Source: CAVQOB01 sp963714325 (GTDB lineage: Bacteria > Pseudomonadota > Alphaproteobacteria > Rhizobiales > Hyphomicrobiaceae). From it: a stretch of DNA of 64,000 nucleotides. Positions 27,987 to 37,642 of this stretch are shown piece by piece (the stretch's first letter is position 1; every line of letters starts with the position of its first letter). Below the pieces are notes generated by a model that was given only the letters and a program-made list of their open reading frames with translations, was not told the DNA's origin and ran no database searches. Location: contig CAVQOB010000010.1 of the NCBI GenBank assembly GCA_963714325.1, positions 292,715-356,714 of the forward strand, given 5' to 3'. A program made the translations under genes and the position numbers.

Positions 27987-29231
27987 ATGTTGGTTAACGC
28001 CGATCTGTGTCCGGCCCGGCGATCCGGCGACTTGAGCTATTTATCTCGATCAAGATCAGCTGGTTGCAAATTTTCACTCACTCTTGGTGACGGATCGTCG
28101 CGGGCAGCGTCTGGCACGCTCAAAAGGCGCAATGCAACAACCTTGGGTTTTATCGCTCTGATCAGCCTCGCGGTGCTCCATCACATGTTACCTGCGACCG
28201 CCCAACACTTAGCTGGCCCATCCTCTGTCGCCTCGGATCTCAAACCGACTGAAAGCCTTGTGCTGTTTCCGGCCGCCGCGGCACTGACACTAGACGGGCG
28301 GGAATGGATCGTTCCCATGCGTGCCTGGGTCTATGTCCCGCAGAGCAGCCGCGTCCGGCGCAGCGCGATCGAAGCCCTGCTCAAAGCCCAGCATGGCCTT
28401 GAAGTCACGCAAGCCGCCGAACGCTTCTTCAACGAACGGGTAAATTTATTGTTGGCCGACAACAAGCGCGGCCGGCGCATTGTCGTCGAGATCGCCGGCA
28501 GGAGGATGATCCTCCCGCCGACCGGACCTAATGGTCACGCGGAAACCGAGTTCAGGATACCGAACACGACCAACTCAACGCCCAGCCAGCCGATCGCGGC
28601 TCAAGCCATACTGCCCGCCGGCGACAACCGGGACATTCGTGCGCCGATCCAAATGATCGCGCGCAAAGGGCTGTCGGTCATCTCCGATATCGACGACACC
28701 GTGAAGATCACCCACGTCACCGACCGCAAGCGGATGTGGCAATCGACGTTCTACGCCCCCTTCGAGGCGGTGCCCGGCATGGCCGCCGCCTATCGCCAGC
28801 TGGCCGACGCGAACGGCGCGGCATTTCACTACATCTCATCCAGCCCTTGGCACCTGTCCGAACCCTTGCTGCGCTTCATGACCGACGCGCAATTGCCACT
28901 GTCGTCCATGACTCTCAAACATATCCGCCTCAAAGACCGCACCGCTCTCAACATCGTCAGTCCCGGCCGCGTCACCAAGCCGCCGGCCATCGCTGCCATC
29001 CTCACCCGTTTTCCGGAGCGCACCTTCATTCTGATCGGCGATAGCGGCGAAGACGACCCCGAAGTTTATGCCGCCGCGAAACGCGCCAATCCCGATCGCA
29101 TCGCGCACATTTACATTCGCAATGTTACAGACGCTCGCCGCGACGATGTGCGCTTCACATCGACCTTTGCCGGCATTATGCCGCAACAGTGGGACCTCTT
29201 CGACGACCCTCGGATCATTCGTGCGCCCTGA
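27987..29231 (+). CDS. App1-type phosphatidate phosphatase-like protein (DUF2183)
   Basis: The C-terminal half (about residues 230-400) matches the catalytic domain of yeast phosphatidate phosphatase App1. The HAD-like motif DIDDTVK lies in VISDIDDTVKITHV, with SSSPWHL and LIGDSGEDDPEVY as later motifs. The N-terminal part has one hydrophobic segment at about residues 50-70 that could be an anchor. Bacterial relatives have unproven substrates, probably phospholipids or phosphoesters. The start is uncertain: the ATG at 27987 has AGAGG eight bases upstream, while 27978 and a TTG at 27957 are also open. Confidence 0.82.
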   Translation: MLVNADLCPARRSGDLSYLSRSRSAGCKFSLTLGDGSSRAASGTLKRRNATTLGFIALISLAVLHHMLPATAQHLAGPSSVASDLKPTESLVLFPAAAALTLDGREWIVPMRAWVYVPQSSRVRRSAIEALLKAQHGLEVTQAAERFFNERVNLLLADNKRGRRIVVEIAGRRMILPPTGPNGHAETEFRIPNTTNSTPSQPIAAQAILPAGDNRDIRAPIQMIARKGLSVISDIDDTVKITHVTDRKRMWQSTFYAPFEAVPGMAAAYRQLADANGAAFHYISSSPWHLSEPLLRFMTDAQLPLSSMTLKHIRLKDRTALNIVSPGRVTKPPAIAAILTRFPERTFILIGDSGEDDPEVYAAAKRANPDRIAHIYIRNVTDARRDDVRFTSTFAGIMPQQWDLFDDPRIIRAP

Positions 29232-29243
29232 GTATGCGCCACT

Positions 29244-30170
29244 TCACGGCCATTTCACCACCGGCGGCATCGACGAGAGGATGCTATCGACGTTGCCACC
29301 GGTCTTCAGGCCGAACATCGTGCCGCGATCATAGAGCAAATTGAATTCAACGTAGCGCCCGCGCCGGACCAGTTGCTCGTCGCGCTGCTGTTCGTTGAAT
29401 GGAGTAGCCCAATTCCTGCGGACAATCTCAGGATAGACGCCGAGGAACGCTCGTCCGACATCTTGCGTGAAGGCGAATGCGGCATCCCATCCGCCGGCGT
29501 CATCGACCGGCGTCAGATAATCGTAGAAGATCCCGCCAACGCCACGCATTTCCTTGCGGTGCGGTAGATAGAAATACTCATCGCACCACGCCTTGTAGCG
29601 GTCGTAGTCAGCGATCCGATGCGCACGGCAAGGGCTCTCGAAAGCGGCATGAAACGCCCGCGTATCCGCATCATCCTGCGTCCGGCGTACGTCCAGAACC
29701 GGCGTCAAATCCGCGCCACCGCCAAACCACCACTTCGACGTCACCACAAACCGCGTGTTCATATGCACCGCCGGAACGTTTGGGTTCCGCGGATGCGCGA
29801 TCAGCGAGATCCCGCTCGCCCAGAAGTTCGGGTTCTCCTCGGCGCCGGGAATTTGCTTGCGGAACTCCGGCGCAAATTCTCCGAACACGCTCGACGTATG
29901 TACGCCGACTTTTTCAAACACCCGGCCATGCATCATTGACATGACGCCGCCGCCGCCGTCGGCGCCCGTATGATCCTTCCGCGCCCAGGGTGTCCGCACG
30001 AACTGCCCGGCGGCAAGTTCCGCCAATGGTGCGCCTGCCGGCAACCCGTCTTCGACTGCCTCAAACGCCGCGCAGATGTCGTCGCGCAGTTCTTCGAACC
30101 AGGTACGGGCCGCTTCCTTCCGTCCCTCTAATCGCGCATCAAGTATCGTCACCACATCCCCTGTTCGCAT
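29244..30170 (-). CDS. hemF: Oxygen-dependent coproporphyrinogen III oxidase
   Basis: HemF converts coproporphyrinogen III to protoporphyrinogen IX with oxygen, a late step of haem synthesis in the cytoplasm. The 308-residue product is full length. Family signatures are GGGGVMSMMHGRVFEKVGV, VHMNTRFVV, WWFGGGADLTP, CDEYFYLPHRKEMRGVGG (residues about 205-225) and the C-terminal RRGRYVEFNLLYDRGT. It stops 12 bases from the convergent App1-like gene and is divergent from the ABC exporter gene. Nothing is abnormal. Confidence 0.97.
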   Translation of the reverse strand: MRTGDVVTILDARLEGRKEAARTWFEELRDDICAAFEAVEDGLPAGAPLAELAAGQFVRTPWARKDHTGADGGGGVMSMMHGRVFEKVGVHTSSVFGEFAPEFRKQIPGAEENPNFWASGISLIAHPRNPNVPAVHMNTRFVVTSKWWFGGGADLTPVLDVRRTQDDADTRAFHAAFESPCRAHRIADYDRYKAWCDEYFYLPHRKEMRGVGGIFYDYLTPVDDAGGWDAAFAFTQDVGRAFLGVYPEIVRRNWATPFNEQQRDEQLVRRGRYVEFNLLYDRGTMFGLKTGGNVDSILSSMPPVVKWP

Positions 30171-30271
30171 GCCTGCTCTGTCGGCTACGCATCCGCCGAT
30201 ATGGGTATCCTATTGCCGCAGCGGTGGCCTGTCACTTGTCTCAAGGGGACTTTCCGGATACCTCATCACCC

Positions 30272-32146
30272 ATGCTCGACCAAGTGTTCAAGTGGTTTGA
30301 AACGCGGATTGATCCGTTTGCGCGCTCTGACGCAGCCCCGCCATCCGGCCTTGCCGCCTTCTATTGGCATTTTGTGCAGCCGATCTGGCCGGTGTTCGGC
30401 GTTCTTCTCGTTTTTGGATTTGTCGGCTCGGTGATCGAAGTCGCGTTGATGGCCTTCGTCGGCAATCTCGTCGACCTGATGCGCGATGCCAAGACACCCG
30501 AAACGTTCCTCGCTGATCACAAATGGAAACTGATGGGTATGGCGTTCGTCGCGCTCGTCCTGCGGCCGCTGGTGTCGACTGCCCACGACCTGCTCAAGAA
30601 CCAGACGATCGCCGCGCCGTTCACGACGCGGGTGCGCTGGCAGACGCATGGCTATGTGCTGCGCCAATCGATCGGCTTTTTTCAGAACGATTTCGCCGGC
30701 CGCGTCGCCAACAAGGTCATGCAGAATGCCGCCGCACTGCGCGAAAGCGTCGTCCAGGCCGTCGAATCCATCTGGTACGTGATCGTCCATCTCGGAGGCG
30801 CTCTATTCCTGTTTGCGGCCGCCGATTGGCGCCTCGCGATCCCACTCGTATTCTGGGTCGCCGCCTACGTCTGGATCATGTGGATTTTCGTACCGCGCAT
30901 CCAGAAATACTCGACGGCAACCGCCGAAGCCCGCTCGATGGTGATGGGCCGCATCGTCGACAGCTACACCAACATGATGACCGTCAAGCTGTTCGCCCAC
31001 ACCGATCGAGAGGACGAATACGCGCGCGCCGGCCTTACCGACGCGCTTGCCCGCTGGCATGAGAGCAACCGGAATTTGACCACCATGGAGTTGCTGATCT
31101 GGACGCTCAACGGCCTGCTGATGGTCGCCGGCACCGGGCTCGCCATCTGGCTCTGGTCACATGGCGCCGTGACGCTTGGTGCGATCGCCGTCGTCACCGG
31201 CCTGACGCTGCGCCTGATCGCCATGTCCGGCTGGATCTTTTGGGTCGTCGCCGGAGTGTTCGAGAATATCGGCACCGTGCAAGAGGGCATGGAGACCATC
31301 TCCAAGCCACATGGCCTCATCGATACGCCTGCCGCCGCGCCGATCGCGGTGCCGCGCGGAAAAATTGAGTTTGATCGCCTGCGCTTCGACTATGGCCGCG
31401 TCAAAGGCACACCCGGCGCCAATGCGGCCCGCGTCATCAACGATCTCTCGTTGACCATTGAGGCCGGCGAAAAAGTCGGCCTCGTCGGTCGCTCGGGTGC
31501 CGGCAAATCGACGCTCGTCAATCTGCTGCTGCGCTTCTACGACGTTGAGGGCGGCCGCATCCTTGTCGACGGCCAGGACATCGCCGCCATCACCCAGGAC
31601 AGCCTGCGCGCCAATATCGGCATGGTCACGCAGGACACCTCGCTGCTGCATCGTTCGGTGCGCGATAACATTTTGTATGGCCGCCCCACCGCCAACGACA
31701 CGGATCTGCGCCGCGCCGCCGAACGCGCGCAAGCCCATCGCTTCATTGAAGGCCTCGAAGACGGCAAGGGCCGGCGCGGCTATGACGCGCAGGTCGGCGA
31801 ACGCGGGGTCAAACTCTCCGGCGGCCAGCGCCAACGCATCGCCATCGCCCGCGTGCTGCTGAAAAATGCGCCGATCCTGATCCTCGATGAAGCGACCAGC
31901 GCCCTCGACAGTGAAGTCGAATCCGCCATTCAAGAGCAACTCTACAATCTGATGGAAGGCAAAACCGTCATCGCGATCGCGCATCGCCTCTCGACCATCG
32001 CCGCCATGGATCGCCTCGTTATCATGGACGAAGGCCGCGTCGTCGAGCAGGGCACGCACGCCGAGCTGCTCAAACGCGGCGGCCTCTACGCCGACCTCTG
32101 GTCCCGCCAATCCGGCGGGTTTTTGGCGAGAGAAGCAGCGGAGTAG
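30272..32146 (+). CDS. ABC exporter, fused permease and ATPase
   Basis: The 624-residue half-transporter has an N-terminal membrane domain (about residues 40-330, six helices) and a C-terminal ATPase. ATPase motifs are Walker A GRSGAGKST, Q-loop VTQDTSLL, signature LSGGQRQR, Walker B ILILDEATSALD and switch His in AHRLST. It should work as a homodimer that exports a lipid, peptide or drug. It resembles the MsbA/multidrug group, but the substrate cannot be assigned. The ATG at 30272 starts directly before the cytoplasmic lead helix. The upstream sequence is divergent from hemF. Confidence 0.92.
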   Translation: MLDQVFKWFETRIDPFARSDAAPPSGLAAFYWHFVQPIWPVFGVLLVFGFVGSVIEVALMAFVGNLVDLMRDAKTPETFLADHKWKLMGMAFVALVLRPLVSTAHDLLKNQTIAAPFTTRVRWQTHGYVLRQSIGFFQNDFAGRVANKVMQNAAALRESVVQAVESIWYVIVHLGGALFLFAAADWRLAIPLVFWVAAYVWIMWIFVPRIQKYSTATAEARSMVMGRIVDSYTNMMTVKLFAHTDREDEYARAGLTDALARWHESNRNLTTMELLIWTLNGLLMVAGTGLAIWLWSHGAVTLGAIAVVTGLTLRLIAMSGWIFWVVAGVFENIGTVQEGMETISKPHGLIDTPAAAPIAVPRGKIEFDRLRFDYGRVKGTPGANAARVINDLSLTIEAGEKVGLVGRSGAGKSTLVNLLLRFYDVEGGRILVDGQDIAAITQDSLRANIGMVTQDTSLLHRSVRDNILYGRPTANDTDLRRAAERAQAHRFIEGLEDGKGRRGYDAQVGERGVKLSGGQRQRIAIARVLLKNAPILILDEATSALDSEVESAIQEQLYNLMEGKTVIAIAHRLSTIAAMDRLVIMDEGRVVEQGTHAELLKRGGLYADLWSRQSGGFLAREAAE

Positions 32147-32386
32147 GGCGTTGTGGCTAACCCTCGTTGTTTGTCCGAGTCAAACACGCACCATGTAATC
32201 TTTATCCAGCTACGACGACTATGTGTCATCCCGCAAATACCCGGGCGACGGGATATTGGGACGCGCTGGATAGAACGCCTTTGGCGCGATCGTGATCGGT
32301 GCCAACTTGACTCTCATCAAGGCAGACTCTCCGGTTTGGCGGTCGCCTCATAGTGTGGCGGACACCAACGTGCAGGATCCAAAATT

Positions 32387-32848
32387 ATGCCAACTCCCAT
32401 CTCTCACCACCCACGCCGTATTGCGGCGCTTGGCATGTACGTGATGGTTGCCGCTCTTGCCAATCTCACTTGGGAGATCGTGCAACTGCCGCTCTATACG
32501 CTTTGGGCCACGGACAGCCCACGCCAGTTGGCCTATGCCGTTCTGCATTGCACCGCTGGCGATGTCATGATCGCGATTGCGACTCTGCTGGCGGCTTTCG
32601 CCGCTGCACGCGGCATTGCCGGGCCACGACCGAGCGATCGCGTGGCGCTGGTGCTGACGATCCTGTTCGGAGTTGGCTACACGATCTTCAGCGAATGGCT
32701 GAACGTCGTCGTGCGACAGAGCTGGGCCTATTCGCCGATGATGCCGACGCTGCCACTGCTCGGCACTGGCCTGTCGCCACTGCTGCAGTGGCTAGTGATT
32801 CCACCGATCGCCTTCAACGTTGCACGCGCCCGACTTTACCCCGCTTGA
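32387..32848 (+). CDS. Four-helix membrane protein of unknown function
   Basis: The 153-residue protein has four hydrophobic helices (about 15-37, 55-75, 85-107, 125-147). Acidic or Trp residues lie inside or near them (NLTWEIVQLPLY, SEWLNVVVRQSWAYSP, GDVMIA). Similar uncharacterised proteins occur in rhizobia; I know no function. The 3' end overlaps the convergent FAD oxidoreductase gene by 35 bases. No operon partner is evident. Confidence 0.7.
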   Translation: MPTPISHHPRRIAALGMYVMVAALANLTWEIVQLPLYTLWATDSPRQLAYAVLHCTAGDVMIAIATLLAAFAAARGIAGPRPSDRVALVLTILFGVGYTIFSEWLNVVVRQSWAYSPMMPTLPLLGTGLSPLLQWLVIPPIAFNVARARLYPA

Positions 32849-34532
32849 AATCCCTGATCATCTCGCGCGCGGCGTTGTGGCCGGGCAACCCTGTGACGCC
32901 ACCGCCGGGATGTGCGCCGGAGCCGCAGAGATAGAGCCCTTTGACGGGCAGGCGATAGTTGGCCGACCCCAAGACCGGCCTGGCGCTGAACAATTGCCCA
33001 AGCCCCAACTGTCCGTGAAAAATATCGCCATCGACGAGACCAAAGCGCTGCTCCAAATCCAGCGGCGATAACACCTGCCGGCCGAGCACGCTGCGCTTGA
33101 AGTTCGGCGCGTGCCGCGTCATCGTCTCGATCACGAGATCGGCGAACGTTTCCTTCTCGTGCGGCTGGGACCACGATCGGGGTTTCGGCAATTGCGGCGC
33201 GACATGTTGCACGAACAAGCTCGCGACATGCTGCCCGCGGGGCGCCAGCGTGTCATCGAGCGTCGACGGGATCAGCATTTCCACAACCGGCTCGGTCGAC
33301 CAGCCGTGCGCGCGCGCATCCCGGTACGCTCGATCGAGATAGTCCAACGTCGGCCCGATGACGATGCCCGAGGCATGATGCGGTTGAAACGCCTTGCCCG
33401 GCCGGCAGGTAAAATCCGGCAACTCGGCAAGCGCGACATTCATGCGGAACGTCCCCGAACCCGTCGTCATGCCGGTGAACGTCGCGCGCGTCTCATCGCT
33501 CACCGCTTCGGACGGCACAAGGCTGCGGAACAACAGCTTCGGCGAAATGTTCGACGCGACGGCTTTGGCACGGATTTCTTCGCCGCTCGCCAGCACCACG
33601 CCGGTCGCGACGTTACCGGTCGTCCTGAGCATCGCCACCTGCGCGTCGGTCCTGATCTCAACGCCACGTTCCCGAGCGCAAGAAGCCATTGCCTGCGTAA
33701 TCGCGCCCATGCCGCCGATGGCGTGACCCCACAGCCCGACCTTGCCATTCACCTCGCCGAAGCAATGATGCAGCAGCACGTAGGCCGTCCCCGGCGTGTA
33801 CGGCGAAGCATAGGCCCCGACAATCCCATCGAACGCAAAAGCACCCTTCACCACATCGCTCTCGAAGTAGCGATCCAGAAATTGCACCGCACTCCGCGTA
33901 AAGAGATCGAGTAACAACTGCTTGTCCGCCAGGGATAGCGACAGCATGCGTTTGCCGACGCCGGCGTTGCGGATCATCTCCAAGACGCCACCACCGACAT
34001 TCGGCGGTGTCACCAGTACAAGTTCGCGCAGCACTTTTGCCGCTCGTTCAAGATCCGCATCATAGCGCGCGAGTTGTTCTGCATCGCGCGTTGAGAATTC
34101 GGCAATCGCCGCCTGTCTCCCGCTCAATCCATAGGGCATGACCAAGCCACGACGATCATCCACCGGCCAGAAATTCGCAACCGGCCGCTCGACGATGCGC
34201 AACCCATGCCGCGCCAGATCAAGATCGCCAATCACCTTCGGATTGAGAAGGCTCACCGTGTAGGCCGCGACCGAGTTGCGAAAGCCAGGATGAAACTCGT
34301 CCGTGACAGCTGCGCCACCCACGACGGCGTTTTTTTCGAGCACGATACACTTGAGCCCCGCCGCCGCCAGATAGGCCGCGCAGACGAGCCCGTTATGCCC
34401 GCCTCCGAGGATCGCGACGTCGTAGACTTTATCCGCGCCGATGCCAGCGCTAGTGTCCCGATTCCGATGTTCGCCAGTTTTCGCGGCACCGCTTTGAGCG
34501 AACTTCGGAATCAAAAGGGACACTAGATTCAT
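32814..34532 (-). CDS. FAD-dependent oxidoreductase, phytoene desaturase-like
   Basis: The protein belongs to the CrtI/phytoene dehydrogenase-like NAD(P)/FAD oxidoreductases. The dinucleotide-binding motif VYDVAILGGGHNGLVCAAYL begins about 34 residues after the chosen start, and the C-terminal FAD motif is LYLCGSGAHPGGGVTGLPG. Substrate is unknown; relatives act on carotenoid-like or retinoid-like chains. The 5' end is odd: no ATG, GTG or TTG lies between the FAD motif and an upstream palindromic repeat. Translation therefore seems to start inside the repeat (ATG at 34532, or GTG/TTG just after). The first 25 or so residues come from the repeat. Confidence 0.85.
   Translation of the reverse strand: MNLVSLLIPKFAQSGAAKTGEHRNRDTSAGIGADKVYDVAILGGGHNGLVCAAYLAAAGLKCIVLEKNAVVGGAAVTDEFHPGFRNSVAAYTVSLLNPKVIGDLDLARHGLRIVERPVANFWPVDDRRGLVMPYGLSGRQAAIAEFSTRDAEQLARYDADLERAAKVLRELVLVTPPNVGGGVLEMIRNAGVGKRMLSLSLADKQLLLDLFTRSAVQFLDRYFESDVVKGAFAFDGIVGAYASPYTPGTAYVLLHHCFGEVNGKVGLWGHAIGGMGAITQAMASCARERGVEIRTDAQVAMLRTTGNVATGVVLASGEEIRAKAVASNISPKLLFRSLVPSEAVSDETRATFTGMTTGSGTFRMNVALAELPDFTCRPGKAFQPHHASGIVIGPTLDYLDRAYRDARAHGWSTEPVVEMLIPSTLDDTLAPRGQHVASLFVQHVAPQLPKPRSWSQPHEKETFADLVIETMTRHAPNFKRSVLGRQVLSPLDLEQRFGLVDGDIFHGQLGLGQLFSARPVLGSANYRLPVKGLYLCGSGAHPGGGVTGLPGHNAAREMIRDFKRGKVGRVQR
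34450..34526. repeat. Palindromic element A, within 5' end of FAD oxidoreductase gene
   Basis: A 77-base element is bounded by perfect 10-base inverted repeats, CTAGTGTCCC (34450-34459) and GGGACACTAG (34517-34526). Inner arms GATTCCGATGTTCGC and GCGAACTTCGGAATC pair at 14 of 15 positions, so the whole can fold into one long hairpin. It resembles dispersed palindromic repeats of Bradyrhizobium relatives. It is read in frame as the N-terminus of the FAD oxidoreductase. Confidence 0.75.
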
Positions 34533-34539
34533 AGAGCTT

Positions 34540-34615
34540 CTAGTGTGATTCAGATCGAGAAGTTCGTTTTGGTGAGCGCGACGAAATCGGACGAACTTCT
34601 CGATCATCACACTAG
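34540..34615. repeat. Palindromic element B, at 3' end of Gfo/Idh/MocA gene
   Basis: A 76-base element is bounded by perfect 10-base inverted repeats, CTAGTGTGAT (34540-34549) and ATCACACTAG (34606-34615). Inner arms GATCGAGAAGTTCGT and ACGAACTTCTCGATC pair perfectly over 15 bases. It starts 13 bases after element A and shares its CTAGTGT end, so both belong to one type. The TAG in its right-hand end is the stop codon of the Gfo/Idh/MocA gene. Confidence 0.78.
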
Positions 34616-35628
34616 TCCGCAACGATGATCGGCGTACCACTGCGGGCGCTGCGCAGCACCGCATCCAACGTCGCCGCGATATCGATCGATTCCTGCTCCG
34701 TCGCGCCGGACCACGCGGCCGTATCACCCCTGATCATTGCCGCGAACTGCTCCGCTTCAAGCCGAAACCCGTTGCCGCCAGCGAGTGTCAGCGTCTCGAT
34801 CTCCGCTGCAACGGTCGGCCCGCGCCGGATCTGAACGGTCGGTGGGCCGCCCAGTGGCGGATGATTGAGGAACGTCGTTTCAATGACGCCAGCATCGCCA
34901 GCGATATGCGCGTGCCGGTGATAGGCTGTCGTAAAACTGCCCGCGATTTGCGCCAGCAACCCACTCTTGAATTCAATCGTCGCGACGATCGCGCGATCAA
35001 CCCCGGTCTCCGCCCACTGCGCCACCGCATGCACCCGCGTTGGCCGCTCGCCGGAAATCGCCCTGACCATGCTGAAGGCATAGCTGCCGGCGTCCATCAG
35101 CGCGCCACCCGCCAGGTTCGGGTCGAAGCGAATATCCTTCAGGTCTCCCATCGGCACACCAAACGACGTCCGAATGAGTTGCAACCTGCCGACGACCCCG
35201 GATCGCACGAGATCGCGCGCCTTGATCGTCTGCGGCTGTGCCAGATAGGGATAGGCCTCGGCGAGAACCACTTTGTGTTGCCGCGCGGCGGCGAACATCG
35301 CCCGCGCTTCGGCCTCGTTCACCGCCAGCGGTTTCTCACAGAGCACATGCTTGCCGGCCTGAGCTGCCTTGATCGCCCATTCCGCGTGCAGGCTGTTCGG
35401 CAGCGGCACATAAACTGCGTCAATGTCTGGCGACGCGAGCAGCGCTTCATAGGTTGGAAAAGTCGTCGCCACACCCATCGCACCGGCAAACTCCTGCGCC
35501 CGCGCCGTATCGCGACTGGCAACGGCAACAACCCGCACCTCTTCGGATCCAGCCATGCCTTGGATGAAATTGCGCGCAATCCGCGCCGCGCCGAGGATCC
35601 CGATCCGCAGGGGGGCATGTGTTGTCAT
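34612..35628 (-). CDS. Gfo/Idh/MocA family NAD(P)-dependent oxidoreductase
   Basis: The 338-residue protein has an N-terminal Rossmann domain (RIGILGAARIARNFI) and the family catalytic lysine in CEKPLAVNEAEA. The C-terminal beta-sheet domain has GGALMDAGSYAFSMVRAISG, with its conserved Asp/Tyr region. Relatives oxidise sugars, inositols or xylose; the substrate is unknown here. The start at 35628 is preferred over an in-frame upstream codon because it directly precedes the Rossmann strand. The stop codon TAG lies in the terminal repeat of a palindromic element, so the last residues may have been reset by its insertion. Confidence 0.88.
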   Translation of the reverse strand: MTTHAPLRIGILGAARIARNFIQGMAGSEEVRVVAVASRDTARAQEFAGAMGVATTFPTYEALLASPDIDAVYVPLPNSLHAEWAIKAAQAGKHVLCEKPLAVNEAEARAMFAAARQHKVVLAEAYPYLAQPQTIKARDLVRSGVVGRLQLIRTSFGVPMGDLKDIRFDPNLAGGALMDAGSYAFSMVRAISGERPTRVHAVAQWAETGVDRAIVATIEFKSGLLAQIAGSFTTAYHRHAHIAGDAGVIETTFLNHPPLGGPPTVQIRRGPTVAAEIETLTLAGGNGFRLEAEQFAAMIRGDTAAWSGATEQESIDIAATLDAVLRSARSGTPIIVAD

Positions 35629-35851
35629 CGCGATTTCTATCCCTATGTGATCGTGCCCGCCGCGCGGGGCACCGGATTTTCCAGGCCATATCCTTGCCAT
35701 GCCCACCCCACGGCGTGCAAACGCTCCGCCGACGACCAGCGGCGTTATTGGCGCATGACAGGCCAGCGCGGCCCAGATTGCCGGCCCTCCCCTCCAATGC
35801 TAAGACGCCGCCAGATCCACCCCAATCCCGCATATTCCCTGAGGACGCACG

Positions 35852-36826
35852 ATGACCAAGCCCGCCCTGCTGATGACTGGCCCGATGATGCCGCTGATCG
35901 CCGACCAGCTGGCGCAGGCTTTCACCTGCCACAGCATGCATGAAGCGAAGGACCGCGAGGCGCTGCTGGCGCTGATCGGCCCGCACGTCGAAGCGGTCTG
36001 CACCGGCGGTCATACCGGCGTCAAAACGGATGCGGCGATGCTCGCCCGCCTGCCCAAGCTCAAGGTGATCGGCAATTTCGGCGTCGGCTACGACTCGATC
36101 GACGTGACGGCGGCAACCCTACGCGGCATCATCGTTACGAACACACCAGACGTGCTCAACGAAGAAGTCGCCGATACGGCACTTGGCCTGCTATTGACGA
36201 CCGTCCGCGAACTCGGCCGCGCCGAGCAATATCTGCGCGCCGGCAACTGGGCGAAGCACGGCGACTATCGCCTCACGCCTGCGACGCTGCGTGATCGCCA
36301 CATCGGCATGGTCGGTTACGGTCGCATCGGCAAAGCCATCGCCAAGCGTTGCGCCGCCTTCGGATTGCCGATCAGTTATTTCGGCCGCAACAAGCAAGCC
36401 GGCGTCGACTATCCGTTCTATTCCTCGCTCACCGAGATGGCGAAAGTCGTCGACACGCTGATCGTCATTACCCCCGGCGGCCCATCGACCAAGAACATTA
36501 TTAACACCGAGGTGCTGGCTGCTCTCGGCCCCCGCGGCATTCTGATCAACGTCGCGCGCGGTTCGGTCGTCGATGAAGCGGCGCTCATCCACGCCCTGAA
36601 AAACAAGATCATCTTCGCAGCCGGCCTCGACGTCTACGCATCAGAGCCCAACTTCGATACCGAGTTCCTCGCCATCGACAACGCCGTGCTGTTCCCCCAC
36701 CTCGGCTCCGCCTCGGTCCACACCCGCAACGCCATGGGTCAATTGACCGTCGACAATCTCGTCGCTTACGCGAAACGTCAGCCGCCCAAAACGCCCGTCG
36801 TCGAGACGCCATTCAAGGGCTGGTAA
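35852..36826 (+). CDS. D-isomer 2-hydroxyacid dehydrogenase
   Basis: The 324-residue enzyme should reduce a 2-oxoacid such as glyoxylate or hydroxypyruvate, or oxidise the hydroxyacid, with NAD(P)H. The cofactor motif is MVGYGRIGKAIAKR near residue 155. The catalytic triad residues are Arg in NVARGSVVDE, Glu in YASEPNFD and His in FPHLGSASV. TGAGGACGC lies before the ATG. It is divergent from the Gfo/Idh/MocA gene and convergent with the DedA gene. Which hydroxyacid it prefers cannot be told from sequence. Confidence 0.9.
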   Translation: MTKPALLMTGPMMPLIADQLAQAFTCHSMHEAKDREALLALIGPHVEAVCTGGHTGVKTDAAMLARLPKLKVIGNFGVGYDSIDVTAATLRGIIVTNTPDVLNEEVADTALGLLLTTVRELGRAEQYLRAGNWAKHGDYRLTPATLRDRHIGMVGYGRIGKAIAKRCAAFGLPISYFGRNKQAGVDYPFYSSLTEMAKVVDTLIVITPGGPSTKNIINTEVLAALGPRGILINVARGSVVDEAALIHALKNKIIFAAGLDVYASEPNFDTEFLAIDNAVLFPHLGSASVHTRNAMGQLTVDNLVAYAKRQPPKTPVVETPFKGW

Positions 36827-36910
36827 GACAAGTCGGCGACAAACAAGGGCGCAATTGACCCTCGCCGTTTTACGCAGCGGTGCGCCGTCGGTGCAACACG
36901 CGCATTAGGA

Positions 36911-37468
36911 TTATCCGCCAATGCCGAACTTGCGGCCGATCCAGGTGACGGCCTGGCCGACGTTGTCACCGAACACCAGCAGCACACCCGCCCACAGGAA
37001 AGCCGATGTCCAGTTGGCCAACTGAAACTTGGCTTGCGGCATGCGCACGGCGCCGGCGACGATCGGCACTGCGGCACGCAGCGGACCTGAGAACCGCGCG
37101 ATGACGATGGCCCAGGCGCCGAAGCGATCGAAGAAGCTGCGCCCTCGTGGCAGCAGATCGGGATACTTACTGAGCGGCCACATCTTGGCTATCTGCTCGT
37201 GATAGTGGAGGCCCAGCCAATAGGAGACCCAGTCGCCGAGGGCGGCACCGACCGCTGCGGCCGTCAGCACCGTCCAGAATTCCGTGCTGCCGACCCCTCC
37301 AATCATTGCGCCGAGCCCGACCAGCATGCCCCAGAAAGGCAGAATGAGAGAAACAAACGCAATCGACTCGCCGAACGCCAGCACGAACACGATCGGCGCC
37401 GCCCAGTTCCGGTGCTCGCGCACGAACGTCACCGTCGCCTCAGCGATATCCTTCAGTGCCAACTCCAT
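36911..37468 (-). CDS. DedA family membrane protein
   Basis: The 185-residue protein is a DedA (SNARE-associated, VTT-domain) membrane protein. These are proposed to flip lipids such as undecaprenyl phosphate, or to maintain the proton gradient. It shows re-entrant-loop motifs FGESIAFVSLILPFWGMLVG and ALGDWVSYWLGLHYH. The key signature is FFDRFGAWAIVIARFSGPLRAAVPIVAGAVRM, which in full-length members contains the essential arginines. The start at 37468 (MELALKDIAE) has GAGGGAT upstream. The far longer upstream reading frame is not coding. Confidence 0.9.
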   Translation of the reverse strand: MELALKDIAEATVTFVREHRNWAAPIVFVLAFGESIAFVSLILPFWGMLVGLGAMIGGVGSTEFWTVLTAAAVGAALGDWVSYWLGLHYHEQIAKMWPLSKYPDLLPRGRSFFDRFGAWAIVIARFSGPLRAAVPIVAGAVRMPQAKFQLANWTSAFLWAGVLLVFGDNVGQAVTWIGRKFGIGG

Positions 37469-37642
37469 GCCGTATCCCTCGCAATCCCTCGTCTGGCGGT
37501 GAGCAAGGCCAGACAGGCGATTGAATGTCAATTGTGCCAAAGCGAGGCGATGTCTGCGGTAAATGTGCCGGTGGCATGCCGCCAATTCGCGGCATGAAAC
37601 CTGCTTACGGACCCCTGAGGCAACGGTTTTTGGCGCGCATGG

